In this document: one piece after another, positions 6,725 through 14,364 of the stretch
Layout: every line of letters begins with the position of its first letter
How positions within the stretch are numbered: the stretch's first letter is position 1
Translations under genes and position numbers: made by a program
NCBI GenBank assembly: GCA_036495225.1
Contig: DASXNG010000261.1
Location: 1 to 14,775 of the forward strand
DNA length: 14,775 nucleotides
From: Galbitalea sp036495225
Lineage (GTDB): Bacteria; Actinomycetota; Actinomycetes; Actinomycetales; Microbacteriaceae
Reading direction: 5' to 3'
The notes under the pieces: generated by a model
Databases searched by the model: none
Seen by the model: only the letters and a program-made list of their open reading frames with translations
What the model was told of the DNA's origin: nothing

Positions 6725-6797
6725 CTCCCCGACTTGGACTCGAACCAAGAACCGCCGCATTAACAGTGCGATGCTCTGCCAATTGAGCTATCGAGGA
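6725..6797 (-). tRNA. tRNA-Asn (anticodon GTT)
   Basis: On the minus strand the 73-nt sequence folds into a standard cloverleaf. The acceptor stem is TCCTCGA with TCGGGGA (one T-G wobble) and the discriminator base is G. The D-arm contains AGCTCAATTGGCAGAGC, the anticodon loop is CTGTTAATG with anticodon GTT, and the T-arm has the GGTTCGAGTCC loop region. The 3' CCA is not encoded, so it would be added after transcription. It serves AAC and AAU codons. Confidence 0.97.
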
Positions 6798-6816
6798 ATG
6801 GTGGAACAGCTTTGAT

Positions 6817-6845
6817 ACTTTACCAAACCTTCGCCCCCCACCAAA
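6817..6845 (-). promoter_or_regulatory. Promoter of tRNA-Asn
   Basis: On the minus strand TTTGGT (6840-6845) is separated by 17 bp from TAAAGT (6817-6822). Transcription would begin near 6810, leaving a leader of about 13 nt before the tRNA 5' end at 6797. The -35 is a weak match, and the lactonase gene ends only about 55 bp upstream. Confidence 0.5.
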
Positions 6846-6898
6846 TCGAGAATTCCGAAATGCCTCCCCGCCCGGCGTGGCGACGCCCGGGGCCCGGG

Positions 6899-7897
6899 TC
6901 AGTCGACGAGGAGGTACGTCGGTGAAGGCACCACAAGGGTGCTGTGCTTCACCGGAAGACCGTCGTCAGCGAGAGTGAACGTCACGACCTGGTTCGTCAG
7001 TTGGTTCGCAACACGCAGGTACGGTCCATCAATGACGAGGTGGCGCGGCCAGCCCCCGCCGCATCCGACAGACCCGACCGGCGTCAGCGTGCGCCCATCG
7101 GATGACACCGCCAGAACCGACACGCGATCGGTGCCACGCAAGCCGACATATGCGTAGCGACCGTCGTCGCTCAGCGCGATCGCGGCGGCGTGATCGCCCT
7201 CCTCCGATCCAGGCAGGGGAACGGATGCGGCTACAGCGAAACCCGCGGCGCCGCGCTCAAGTACGTACAACTCGTTGCTGAGTTCGGCGAGAACCCACAC
7301 GACACCGGACGGGTGCAGAAACAGGTCTCTCGGCCCGGACCCGGTCGGCAGCTTGACGGAACCGATGCGCGCCAGCAAATCCCCGTCTAGCGCGTGCACG
7401 TAGACGTCGTCGGTGCCCAGATCCGTGGTGAGTACGGTCGAAGCATCCACCTGCAGGATGTCGTGCGCGTGCGGGCCATCCTGGTTGATGCGGGAACCCT
7501 TGCCCTCACCCCTCAGCGTCTGCCCTGTCTTCAGTGGGTGCCCATCCGGCCCGAGCGGATGAACGTCAATCACCCCGTTGCCGTAGCAGGCCACCGCGAG
7601 CAGCGCACCGTCACCGAGAACCGCCAGGCTGCACGGGTATTCGCCCGCGACATCCTGAACGCCCGCAAAATGAAGCTCATCGTCGAGGACGCGATACCCG
7701 GAGACCGTCTTGGCGCCCTCCCCCGCTGCGTACAGCATGTCGCCGAATCTGGTCAGGTACGACGGGGAATCCGCCGCAGCAGCGACCCCGTGGTCTTCGA
7801 GCGATCCGTCGGCCGCGACCCGCAGGAGTCCGATGCCCTCGGCGGAACCGTTCATGTCTTGCGTGTAGCCGCCAACCCAGATCCTGCTAGCTGACAC
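6899..7897 (-). CDS. Lactonase-family seven-bladed beta-propeller protein
   Basis: A 332-aa protein with repeated propeller blades (for example PSYLTRFGDMLYAAGE at 45-60 and a late AIALSDDGRYAYVGLRGTDR). It matches the YbhE/Pgl-type lactonase family, whose best-known member hydrolyses 6-phosphogluconolactone in the oxidative pentose phosphate pathway. Family members also serve other lactones, and no residue here fixes the substrate, so I give no symbol. GPHAHDI (about 140-146) and GSGPRDLFLHPSG are typical conserved loops. There is no signal peptide. Start is GTG (7895-7897), with GGAGGA (7903-7908) 5 nt upstream, inside the end of the ABC ATPase gene. The two genes overlap by 11 nt and are probably translationally coupled. 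Confidence 0.85.
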   Translation of the reverse strand: MSASRIWVGGYTQDMNGSAEGIGLLRVAADGSLEDHGVAAAADSPSYLTRFGDMLYAAGEGAKTVSGYRVLDDELHFAGVQDVAGEYPCSLAVLGDGALLAVACYGNGVIDVHPLGPDGHPLKTGQTLRGEGKGSRINQDGPHAHDILQVDASTVLTTDLGTDDVYVHALDGDLLARIGSVKLPTGSGPRDLFLHPSGVVWVLAELSNELYVLERGAAGFAVAASVPLPGSEEGDHAAAIALSDDGRYAYVGLRGTDRVSVLAVSSDGRTLTPVGSVGCGGGWPRHLVIDGPYLRVANQLTNQVVTFTLADDGLPVKHSTLVVPSPTYLLVD

Positions 7898-8747
7898 CCA
7901 TTTCCTCCGCGATTTTTAGATCGTGCAGCGCCTTCGCCAAGCCCTCAACATACTCGTGCTGGGGCGAATCGAGCACCTCATCCACGCCGCCGATTCCGAC
8001 AATGAAGCCTTTGTGCATCACTGCGACCCTGTCGCTGAAACGACGAACCTCGCTGATCGTGTGGCTGACGATCATGGCGGAGAAGGAACGGTCCTGATGG
8101 AGATCGCGGATGATGTCGAGAATCGTTCCGCGGACCGTCGCGTCGATGCCCGCCGTCGGGTCATCCGCCACCAGCAACTGCGGTTCAAGGATGAGCGCAC
8201 GCGCGATCGCGACGCGCTGGCGCTGTCCACGGCTGAGTTCGTGCGGGTAGCTGTTCATCGTGGTCAGCGGGAGACGCACGGCGTCGATCACGGTCGCGAC
8301 TGCTATGCCCGCCTGCAGCTGGTCGAAGTTGGGGTCGCGGGAGTAGATCGGCTCCGCGACGTTCTCGCCGACCGTGAGGCGCGAATCCAGGGCGGCACCG
8401 GCATCCTGGGGAACGTACCCGATCTTGATCGACAGGCGGTCGCGCTTGCGCTGTGACATCCCGCGCAGCGACGTGCCGAACACCGTCAGCGATCCGCCGG
8501 AAATCACCGGACTCGCACCGCCGACTCCTGCGAGGCCGGCGACGGCCTTGGCCAGCGAACTCTTGCCCGAGCCCGACTCACCGATGACCGCGAGAATCTC
8601 GCCCTGCGGAATTTCGAAGGACACGCCGTTGACCGCATGGAACGTGCCCGCTCGCAGCGATTCGTACCGAATCGAGAGGTCATCGGCGCGAACGGCGATC
8701 GGCCTCGACGAGTCCTCCGGCGGAGGGAGAGCCTGCGCGCTGGTCAC
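7887..8747 (-). CDS. Opp/Dpp-type ABC transporter ATP-binding protein, orphan
   Basis: A 286-aa nucleotide-binding subunit most like those of oligopeptide/dipeptide/nickel importers. Walker A is GESGSGKSS (56-64), the Q-loop Q114 in YVPQD, the signature LSRGQ (171-175), Walker B LLVADD (191-196), the D-loop AGID and the switch His H229. Two departures from consensus: the signature has Arg for Gly, and the catalytic Glu after Walker B is Asp (D196), which often lowers ATP hydrolysis. The C-terminal oligopeptide-transporter extension, usual at ~320 aa total, is short. No permease or binding-protein gene is in the window. Start is GTG (8745-8747) with AAGGAG and 7-nt spacing. It overlaps the lactonase gene by 11 nt. 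Confidence 0.88.
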   Translation of the reverse strand: MTSAQALPPPEDSSRPIAVRADDLSIRYESLRAGTFHAVNGVSFEIPQGEILAVIGESGSGKSSLAKAVAGLAGVGGASPVISGGSLTVFGTSLRGMSQRKRDRLSIKIGYVPQDAGAALDSRLTVGENVAEPIYSRDPNFDQLQAGIAVATVIDAVRLPLTTMNSYPHELSRGQRQRVAIARALILEPQLLVADDPTAGIDATVRGTILDIIRDLHQDRSFSAMIVSHTISEVRRFSDRVAVMHKGFIVGIGGVDEVLDSPQHEYVEGLAKALHDLKIAEEMGVS

Positions 8748-8768
8748 CGGCTTGCTCCTTACTGGCGG

Positions 8769-8789
8769 GCGGAATCCTACAGAATCCGC
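8769..8789. promoter_or_regulatory. Imperfect dyad upstream of the ABC ATPase gene
   Basis: GCGGAATC (8769-8776) and GAATCCGC (8782-8789) form an inverted repeat with one mismatch around 5 bases. It lies about 20 bp upstream of the ABC ATPase start, in the 104-bp gap after dnaG. The -10-like hexamers TAGATT and TAGGAT (minus strand) lie in the same gap. It could be an operator or a weak dnaG terminator (no T-run). Low certainty. Confidence 0.3.
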
Positions 8790-8851
8790 GACTCGTGAAC
8801 TACAAATCTACAGTCGATCGGATCCCGCTCCGACCGAAAACGGATTAGTTC

Positions 8852-10729
8852 TCAGTCTTCTCGAAGTCTTTGTCGTTCGTACTCGACGCTTGCAGACTGC
8901 TCCTGCAGTTCGCGGTACTTTTCCGGCTCGGCCACCTTGTCGACACGCTGCATCGCACCGAGCAGTTCCGCCTTGCGCTGCACGAGGTCGCGCACGATCA
9001 GGTCGCGGGCCAGACGAACGCAGTAGGTCGGAATGCGGTCTTCGCGCTCAAGGATCGGCGCGACGGCGAGCTGCTGCACGAAGCCGGCGAGCGACGGCGG
9101 AACGTCGTTCGTGATCCTCGCAACCCAGTCGGGCGCGTCCATGTCGTCCGCGTTCACCGCGATCGAGTCACGCACGACCGCGAGGGTGCGATTCTGGAAC
9201 CTCACCTGACAAACCCGGCCAACCAGTTCACGCCCAACGGCGGATGGATGCTGCAGGATCGCCATTAGCGCGTCACGTTCCTGCCGGGTTGGCGGGTCAA
9301 CCGGCAGATCGGTCAGGGAGAACTCCGCGGCCCGGTCCTCACTTACTTCTGGCTGCCGGTTCGCTTCTCGCGGCCGCTCCGACGTCTTCGCTGGGGCGTT
9401 CTTGCGGGCGGCGTTCACGGCTCGAGTCACCTCGGCTGGGTCCATCCCGAGCCATCCGGCCAGATTGCGGGCGTAGCCGACGCTCAACGACTGATCACGA
9501 ATTCCCGCAACGACCGGCGCTGCCTCGCGGAGCGCGGCGACGCGTCCCTCCACGGTCTCCAGGTTGTGGCTCGCCAGATGCCTGCGGATCATGAACTCGA
9601 ACATCGGGCGCCTCGTCTTGATGAGCCTCCGGACGGCGTCATCCCCTCGGTTGAGTCGCAGGTCGCACGGGTCGAGGTTGTCCGGGGCCACCGCGACGAA
9701 GGTCTGCGCGGCGAAGCGCTGCTCCTCGCTGAAGGCGCGGCTCGCGGCCTTCTGGCCGGCCTCATCCGGATCGAAAGTGAAGACCACCTCGCCGGTGCCG
9801 GACGTGTCAGCGTTGTCGACATCGCCGATCACGCGGCGGACGATCTTGATGTGGTCGACCCCGAACGCGGTGCCGCAGGTGGCGACCGCCGTCGTGACGC
9901 CCGCCAGATGGCACGCCATGACGTCGGTGTATCCCTCGACGACAACCACCTGGCGGCTCCGCGAAATGTCTTTGCGGGCGAGGTCGAGACCGTAGAGCAC
10001 CTGGCTCTTGTGGTAAACCGCCGTCTCGGGAGTGTTGAGGTATTTGGGGCCCTGGTCGTCATCCAGCAGCTTTCGCGCACCGAAGCCGAGCGTCTGGCCC
10101 GTGATGTCGCGGATCGGCCACACCAGCCTGCCGCGGAAGCGGTCGTACACGTCGCCGCGGTCGCCGCGGCCCAGCAGGCCGGCATCGACCAGCTCCTGCT
10201 CGGAGTATCCGAGGGTCTTGAGGTGCTTGCCGAGCGCGCCGCCCCTCGGCGCGAACCCGATACCAAACCGCTCGGCGGCACTCGAGTCGAAACCGCGCTC
10301 GCCCAGGAACTTGCGGCCGGGCTCCGCCTCCTTGGTCTTCAGTTGCTCGACGAAGAAGTCTTCTGCGGCCTTGTTCGCTGTGAGGATGCGCGCACGAGCG
10401 CCGTGGTCGCTCGCTTGGCCGCCGTCCTCGTAGTGGAGTTCATAACCGATGCGGGCGGCCATACGCTCGACGGCCTCCGAGAAGGTGATGTGGTCCATCT
10501 TCTGCAGGAACGTGAAGACGTCGCCGCCCTCACCACAACCGAAGCAGTGGTAAAAACCGACCTGCGGACGGACGTGGAAGCTGGGACTGCGCTCCTCATG
10601 AAACGGGCACAAGCCCTTCATCGAACCCACGCCGGCGTTCTTGAGGGTGACGTAGTCCCCGACGATGTCGGCGATGTTGGTGCGTGACCGAACCTCGTCG
10701 ATGTCGCTTCGTCGGATCAGGCCTGCCAC
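8852..10729 (-). CDS. dnaG: DNA primase
   Basis: A primase of 625 aa that makes RNA primers at the replication fork, working with DnaB helicase. Numbering from a start two codons upstream: CHC2 zinc finger C43, H46, C64, C67 (CPFHEER, CFGCGEGGD); RNA-polymerase-like basic motif RFRGRLVWPIRD (199-210); Toprim domain with VVVVEGYTDVM (E267) and FTFDPDEAG (D322, D324). The C-terminal ~200 residues, expected to bind helicase, are less conserved. Two in-frame GTG codons compete, at 10733-10735 and 10727-10729. I prefer the second, which gives MAGLIRRSDIDEVRSRT as in relatives and lies 7 nt after a -10-like TAGAAT (10737-10742), fitting a leaderless start. It follows dgt by about 100 bp. Confidence 0.96.
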   Translation of the reverse strand: MAGLIRRSDIDEVRSRTNIADIVGDYVTLKNAGVGSMKGLCPFHEERSPSFHVRPQVGFYHCFGCGEGGDVFTFLQKMDHITFSEAVERMAARIGYELHYEDGGQASDHGARARILTANKAAEDFFVEQLKTKEAEPGRKFLGERGFDSSAAERFGIGFAPRGGALGKHLKTLGYSEQELVDAGLLGRGDRGDVYDRFRGRLVWPIRDITGQTLGFGARKLLDDDQGPKYLNTPETAVYHKSQVLYGLDLARKDISRSRQVVVVEGYTDVMACHLAGVTTAVATCGTAFGVDHIKIVRRVIGDVDNADTSGTGEVVFTFDPDEAGQKAASRAFSEEQRFAAQTFVAVAPDNLDPCDLRLNRGDDAVRRLIKTRRPMFEFMIRRHLASHNLETVEGRVAALREAAPVVAGIRDQSLSVGYARNLAGWLGMDPAEVTRAVNAARKNAPAKTSERPREANRQPEVSEDRAAEFSLTDLPVDPPTRQERDALMAILQHPSAVGRELVGRVCQVRFQNRTLAVVRDSIAVNADDMDAPDWVARITNDVPPSLAGFVQQLAVAPILEREDRIPTYCVRLARDLIVRDLVQRKAELLGAMQRVDKVAEPEKYRELQEQSASVEYERQRLRED

Positions 10730-10736
10730 GGTCACG

Positions 10737-10742
10737 ATTCTA
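10737..10742 (-). promoter_or_regulatory. -10 element of dnaG
   Basis: TAGAAT on the minus strand lies 7 nt before GTG 10727-10729 and only 1 nt before GTG 10733-10735. A leaderless transcript would therefore start at the second GTG. The -35 region is GC-rich with no consensus match. The 96-102 bp between dgt and dnaG holds no gene and no clear terminator, so readthrough from dgt is also possible. Confidence 0.45.
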
Positions 10743-10831
10743 CGGTTGGGCGCCCCGCCGCGCCGCGGCTGTGCACCGCATGCCGCGGGTAGGTACCTCG
10801 CGGAGGGGCCCGCCGTGGCGAAGGAAGGCGC

Positions 10832-12073
10832 TCAGCGCACCAGTCGCTCGTGCCACGCCATCGCGGACTGATCCGTCAGCGAAGCGACCTGGTCGACGAT
10901 GACGCGCTTGCGTGCGGCGTCCGAGCCCGCGGTGTGCCAGTCCCCCGCGAACCCCGGATCGAGGTTCTCCGGCCCGGTCGACCACAGCACAGATGCCAGC
11001 TCGGTAAGGATCGACCGTTGCTGCGCGTACAAGGGGCGCCGCGCGTTCGTCGACATGACGTTCGCTGCGACGATGCCCTTCAGTACGGCAATCTCCGCCT
11101 GAATGTCGGTCGGCACGACGACGTTCGCCGAAAATCGGATGAGCGACTCCTGCGGGTACGCCGCGCGCGTGGCGGTGACCGCAGCTCCGAGGAAGCGCCC
11201 GATCAGCTGGCTGGTGAGGTTCTTCAGCCGCCCCTGCGTCACGCGGCTGCCATCCCAGCGGTCGAGCCACACGTCGAGGTTGTCCAGCCGATCGAAGGCG
11301 GCGATCAACTGATCGTGGTCGTGCTCTCCGCCGATCCACTCGAACATCGAATCGACGAGTTCCGAGTGGTTCGTCCTGGCGCTCAACGACGCGACATCGA
11401 TATAGCCGCCGACCACGGCATCCTCGAAGTCGTGCACCGAGTAGGCGATGTCGTCCGACAGGTCCATCACTTGTGCCTCGATGCATCGCTGCAGCGGCGG
11501 CGCCCCGGCACGCAGCCACTCGAAGGCCGCGATGTCGTCTGCGTAGAAACCGAACTTGCTCCGACCACTCGGATCCGGGATGCCGTCGGCCTCCGGCCAC
11601 GGGTACTTGCAGCTCGCGTCAAGACTCGCTCGAGTCAGGTTCAGCCCGTAGCTTCTGCCATCCGGACCGAACACTTTCGGCTCGATCCGCGTCAACAACC
11701 GCAGAGTCTGGGCATTGCCCTCGAAGCCGCCAATGTCCAACGACCACTCGCTGAGCGCGCGTTCGCCGTTGTGTCCGAACGGCGGGTGCCCGAGGTCGTG
11801 CGCGAGACAGGCGGTGTCAACGACGTCGGGGTCGAGACCGAGACTGTCCGCGAGCTCGCGACCGATCTGCGCGACCTCGAGCGAGTGTGTGAGCCGGTTG
11901 CGGGCGAAGTCGAGCCCAGCCGCCGGACTCAACACCTGCGTCTTTGCCGCCAACCGACGCAAGGCGCTCGAGTGCAGCAGCCGAGCGCGATCGCGGGCGA
12001 AGTCGCTGCGGCGGCTCGAATGCTCCTCTGGGTACCAACGCTCGGCGTCCGCCGGAGCGTAGCTAGCCGCCAC
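10832..12073 (-). CDS. dgt: Deoxyguanosinetriphosphate triphosphohydrolase-like protein
   Basis: A 413-aa HD-domain enzyme of the dGTPase family. Such enzymes cleave dNTPs to the deoxynucleoside and triphosphate, adjusting nucleotide pools for replication. The metal site is visible: H63 in RLTHSLEV, H92-D93 in AHDLGHPPFGHNGE (91-104) and D208 in LSDDIAYSVHD (205-215). Start is GTG (12071-12073), 11 nt inside the end of the dusB-like gene, with GGAGC about 10 nt upstream. Order dusB-dgt-dnaG on one strand is a familiar actinobacterial arrangement (from memory) and links dNTP control to primase. Exact substrate preference cannot be read from sequence. Confidence 0.93.
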   Translation of the reverse strand: MAASYAPADAERWYPEEHSSRRSDFARDRARLLHSSALRRLAAKTQVLSPAAGLDFARNRLTHSLEVAQIGRELADSLGLDPDVVDTACLAHDLGHPPFGHNGERALSEWSLDIGGFEGNAQTLRLLTRIEPKVFGPDGRSYGLNLTRASLDASCKYPWPEADGIPDPSGRSKFGFYADDIAAFEWLRAGAPPLQRCIEAQVMDLSDDIAYSVHDFEDAVVGGYIDVASLSARTNHSELVDSMFEWIGGEHDHDQLIAAFDRLDNLDVWLDRWDGSRVTQGRLKNLTSQLIGRFLGAAVTATRAAYPQESLIRFSANVVVPTDIQAEIAVLKGIVAANVMSTNARRPLYAQQRSILTELASVLWSTGPENLDPGFAGDWHTAGSDAARKRVIVDQVASLTDQSAMAWHERLVR

Positions 12074-13229
12074 TATGGTGCAGCTCCGCCTCAGTCAGCT
12101 CGGCCCGGTGTGTCTCCTGCAGTTCACGGCTGTCCAGCCATCCGTACGGCAGTGAAGGCTGCTTCGGGGTTCCGGCGCGGCCGCGCTGACCCTCTGCGTC
12201 CTGACCTGGGTACGGCTGAGACCAGTCGAGCTGCCCGAGCAGGTCGTCCATCATCGCGAGCGACTGCACCGTGGCAAGGCTCGCGCGCAACTCCCCACCA
12301 ACCGCGTAACCCTTGAAATACCAAGCGACATGCTTACGGATGTCGCGGCACGCACGATCCTCGTCACCGTCGAAGAACTCGACTAGCAACTCGGCGTGGC
12401 GGCGGAAGGCAGTTGCGACCTCGCCGAGGGAGGGTTGGATGTGTGCGGTCGCTGAGGTACTCGCGGTGCCTGAGGTTCTCGACGGGCGACTCGCAAACGC
12501 CGCACTCAGGTCCCCGAACAGCCACGGTCGTCCGAGGCATCCGCGACCCACGACAACCCCGTCGGCCCCCGTCTCGCGGACCATGCGCAACGCGTCATCC
12601 GCGCTCCAGATGTCGCCGTTGCCAAGCACCGGAACGCTCGTGATCTCATTCTTCAGCTTCTCGATCGCCGACCAATCGGCCGTGCCCGAGTAGAACTCCG
12701 CGGCCGTTCGGGCGTGCAGCGCGATGCTCGCGACACCGGCGCCCTCTGCGACGCGGCCAGCCTCGAGGTAGGTGAGGTGATCAGAATCGATGCCCTTGCG
12801 CATCTTGATCGTGAGCGGGATATCGCCCGCCGCCTTCACCGCGCCTTCCACGATCTCGCGGAAGAGTTGCGTCTTCCATGGAAGGGCAGCGCCGCCGCCC
12901 TTGCGGGTCACCTTCGGCACGGGGCATCCGAAATTCAGATCGATGTGATCGGCGCGATCCTCCGCGACGAGCATCGTCACCGCCTCAGAAACCGTCTTGG
13001 GGTCGACGCCGTAAAGCTGGATGCTGCGCACCGTCTCAGACTCGTGGTGACGGATCAGCCGCATGCTTTCCGGGGTACGCTCAACCAGCGCGCGGCTTGT
13101 GATCATCTCGCTGACGTACAGCCCGGCGCCATACTCACGGCACAGACGCCGAAAAGCTGTGTTCGTGATACCAGCCATTGGCGCCAAAATTACGGGCACA
13201 TCCAACGCAAGCGGGCCGATTTTCAGCAT
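12063..13229 (-). CDS. dusB: tRNA dihydrouridine synthase (DusB-like)
   Basis: A 388-aa FMN enzyme that reduces uridines in the tRNA D-loop. The TIM-barrel shows APMAGITNTAFRRLCR (16-31), LNFGCPVPKVTRKGGG (98-113) with catalytic C102, KMRKGID (142-148), LHARTAAEFYSG (171-182) and GNGDIWSADDA plus VVVGRGCLGRPW for FMN phosphate binding. About residues 243-262 form a Ser/Thr/Arg-rich insert (SRPSRTSGTASTSATAHI), and the C-terminal tail is longer than in E. coli DusB. I chose ATG at 13227-13229 (MLKIGPLALDVPVILAP), matching the family N-terminus; the frame stays open to 13337, but that extension is unlike the family. Its 3' end overlaps dgt by 11 nt. It is divergent from the plus-strand gene at 13322. 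Confidence 0.92.
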   Translation of the reverse strand: MLKIGPLALDVPVILAPMAGITNTAFRRLCREYGAGLYVSEMITSRALVERTPESMRLIRHHESETVRSIQLYGVDPKTVSEAVTMLVAEDRADHIDLNFGCPVPKVTRKGGGAALPWKTQLFREIVEGAVKAAGDIPLTIKMRKGIDSDHLTYLEAGRVAEGAGVASIALHARTAAEFYSGTADWSAIEKLKNEITSVPVLGNGDIWSADDALRMVRETGADGVVVGRGCLGRPWLFGDLSAAFASRPSRTSGTASTSATAHIQPSLGEVATAFRRHAELLVEFFDGDEDRACRDIRKHVAWYFKGYAVGGELRASLATVQSLAMMDDLLGQLDWSQPYPGQDAEGQRGRAGTPKQPSLPYGWLDSRELQETHRAELTEAELHHSGG

Positions 13230-13268
13230 ACTTGTAACACTTCGCGCGGCGATTGGCTGTGCCGCGTC

Positions 13269-13298
13269 TTGAACGGCGAGAATTGGCATCCGGACAAT
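13269..13298 (+). promoter_or_regulatory. Sigma70-type promoter for the 13322 gene
   Basis: TTGAAC (13269-13274), 18-bp spacer, GACAAT (13293-13298). Transcription would start near 13305, about 17 nt before the ATG at 13322. It is a better -35 match than the other promoters in this window. It likely also serves the deacylase gene downstream. Confidence 0.5.
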
Positions 13299-13321
13299 TC
13301 TCCCAGAAAGTGAGTGACTGC

Positions 13322-13885
13322 ATGGTCGAAGCCCCACCGCTTGATGTGATCCAATTCGTAGATCTGGGAGTCGAACGCAAGTCAGCCTGGGGCCCTGGCG
13401 AGTATGCGAGTCGACAAATCACCATCAACGGACAGTTACTGGGCAACTACCTGGCTGCCCGAGTCGGCGCGCCAGTGGAGCAATCCACGCCGCTGGTCGA
13501 GGGACACACAGGCACCATCACCCCCGCCGCGTACCTGCGAGCCCTCCTCGGAGGGCCGAAGGATGATGCGCTTCGCGAAGGCCGGGTCGCGATCGGGTAT
13601 TGCGATGCATGCCTCGACGGAACCTGCGGCGTGCTCCTCGGCGCGACACTCAGCATCCAGGGCAACGCGGTGCTGTGGTCGGCAATCGGATTCGAGCAAT
13701 TCGACGAAGGACAGGCCCCCAAGCTGACGCCCTTCTGGAAAAAGTCGGGGGCGGCAGACGTGGCGGAGCAAGTCGAGCCCTGGGTTCCTGCACCATTTAC
13801 ACCCGACGTCACCCTGCGCTTCGACCGCGACGCGTACCTTGAGGCGCTGCAGGCGGAACGGCGGCGGCTCGCCGCTGTCCAGTAG
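13322..13885 (+). CDS. Uncharacterised protein with a Cys cluster
   Basis: I do not recognise this 187-aa soluble protein. It has no signal peptide or membrane segment. The middle holds IGYCDACLDGTCGVLLG (91-107), with C94, C97 and C102 closely spaced, which could bind a metal or be redox active. Alternating hydrophobic residues around it (VLLGATLSI, AVLWSAIGFEQF) suggest a beta-rich fold. The N-terminal half has a NGQLLGNYLAARVG segment and the C-terminus ends in an amphipathic helix (YLEALQAERRRL). Start ATG (13322-13324) is preceded by a weak AAAGTGAG; the frame is open from 13253, but that extension has no promoter room. The deacylase gene starts 11 bp after its stop, suggesting one transcript. 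Confidence 0.8.
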   Translation: MVEAPPLDVIQFVDLGVERKSAWGPGEYASRQITINGQLLGNYLAARVGAPVEQSTPLVEGHTGTITPAAYLRALLGGPKDDALREGRVAIGYCDACLDGTCGVLLGATLSIQGNAVLWSAIGFEQFDEGQAPKLTPFWKKSGAADVAEQVEPWVPAPFTPDVTLRFDRDAYLEALQAERRRLAAVQ

Positions 13886-13896
13886 TTGGTCATACA

Positions 13897-14364
13897 TTGA
13901 GTGAACTGAACGGTCGCGAACGCGTCGCGGCGGATGCTGCAGAGCGGGGCATCCCCGTCGAATTCGTGTCGCGAGCGGCGGCGAACTCGCTCGAAGAAGC
14001 GGCCGAGATGCTTGGTATCCCGCCGTCGCGAATCGTCAAGACGCTGGTCGTGAAGCGGCACGACGGGACCTTCCTGTTCGCTCTCGTCCCGGGTGACCGC
14101 CAGATCTCGTGGGCCAAGCTGCGCGCGGTCGTCGGAGTCAACAAGCTGAGGCTGCCAGAGGCATCCGTCGCCCTCGAAGCGACAGGGTACGAGCGCGGGA
14201 CGATCGTTCCGCTCGGAAGCGCGGCCGCGTGGCCCGTGTTCGCCGATTCGCGCATTTCCGGGCAGGTGGCGCTCGGCGCAGGCGAGCACGGCTGGAGCCT
14301 GCTGGTCGATGGCCGCGCGCTCATCGCGGGACTCGACGCGACCGTGGCGGACATCACGGACTGA
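13897..14364 (+). CDS. YbaK/EbsC-family aminoacyl-tRNA deacylase
   Basis: A 155-aa single-domain protein of the YbaK/ProX/EbsC family, which hydrolyses mischarged aminoacyl-tRNA (for example Cys- or Ala-tRNAPro) in trans. Key features are the conserved Lys K48 in SRIVKTLVVK (44-53), LVPGDRQI (63-70), the TGYERGTIVPLG loop (96-107) and the late GAGEHGW segment (127-133). Length is normal. Start is TTG (13897-13899), with no other start nearby in frame; no clear Shine-Dalgarno is visible, so translation may depend on coupling to the upstream gene 11 bp away. Amino-acid specificity cannot be decided from sequence. Confidence 0.9.
   Translation: MSELNGRERVAADAAERGIPVEFVSRAAANSLEEAAEMLGIPPSRIVKTLVVKRHDGTFLFALVPGDRQISWAKLRAVVGVNKLRLPEASVALEATGYERGTIVPLGSAAAWPVFADSRISGQVALGAGEHGWSLLVDGRALIAGLDATVADITD

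Noticed and set aside
6871..6891. GC-rich hairpin after the lactonase gene as an intrinsic terminator
   Set aside because: CCCGGCGT with ACGCC-C-GGG forms a bulged stem, but the minus strand continues GGGGAGGCATTT with no immediate T-run. It is possible but too weak to list as a feature.
10850..12316. 488-aa plus-strand open frame antisense to dgt
   Set aside because: It runs across both dgt and the dusB-like 3' end, while those minus-strand genes have intact catalytic motifs.
13230..13337. N-terminal extension of the DusB-like protein
   Set aside because: The extra 36 residues are unlike the family, overlap the divergent promoter and the start of the plus-strand gene; MLKIGPLALDVPVILAP matches the usual N-terminus.
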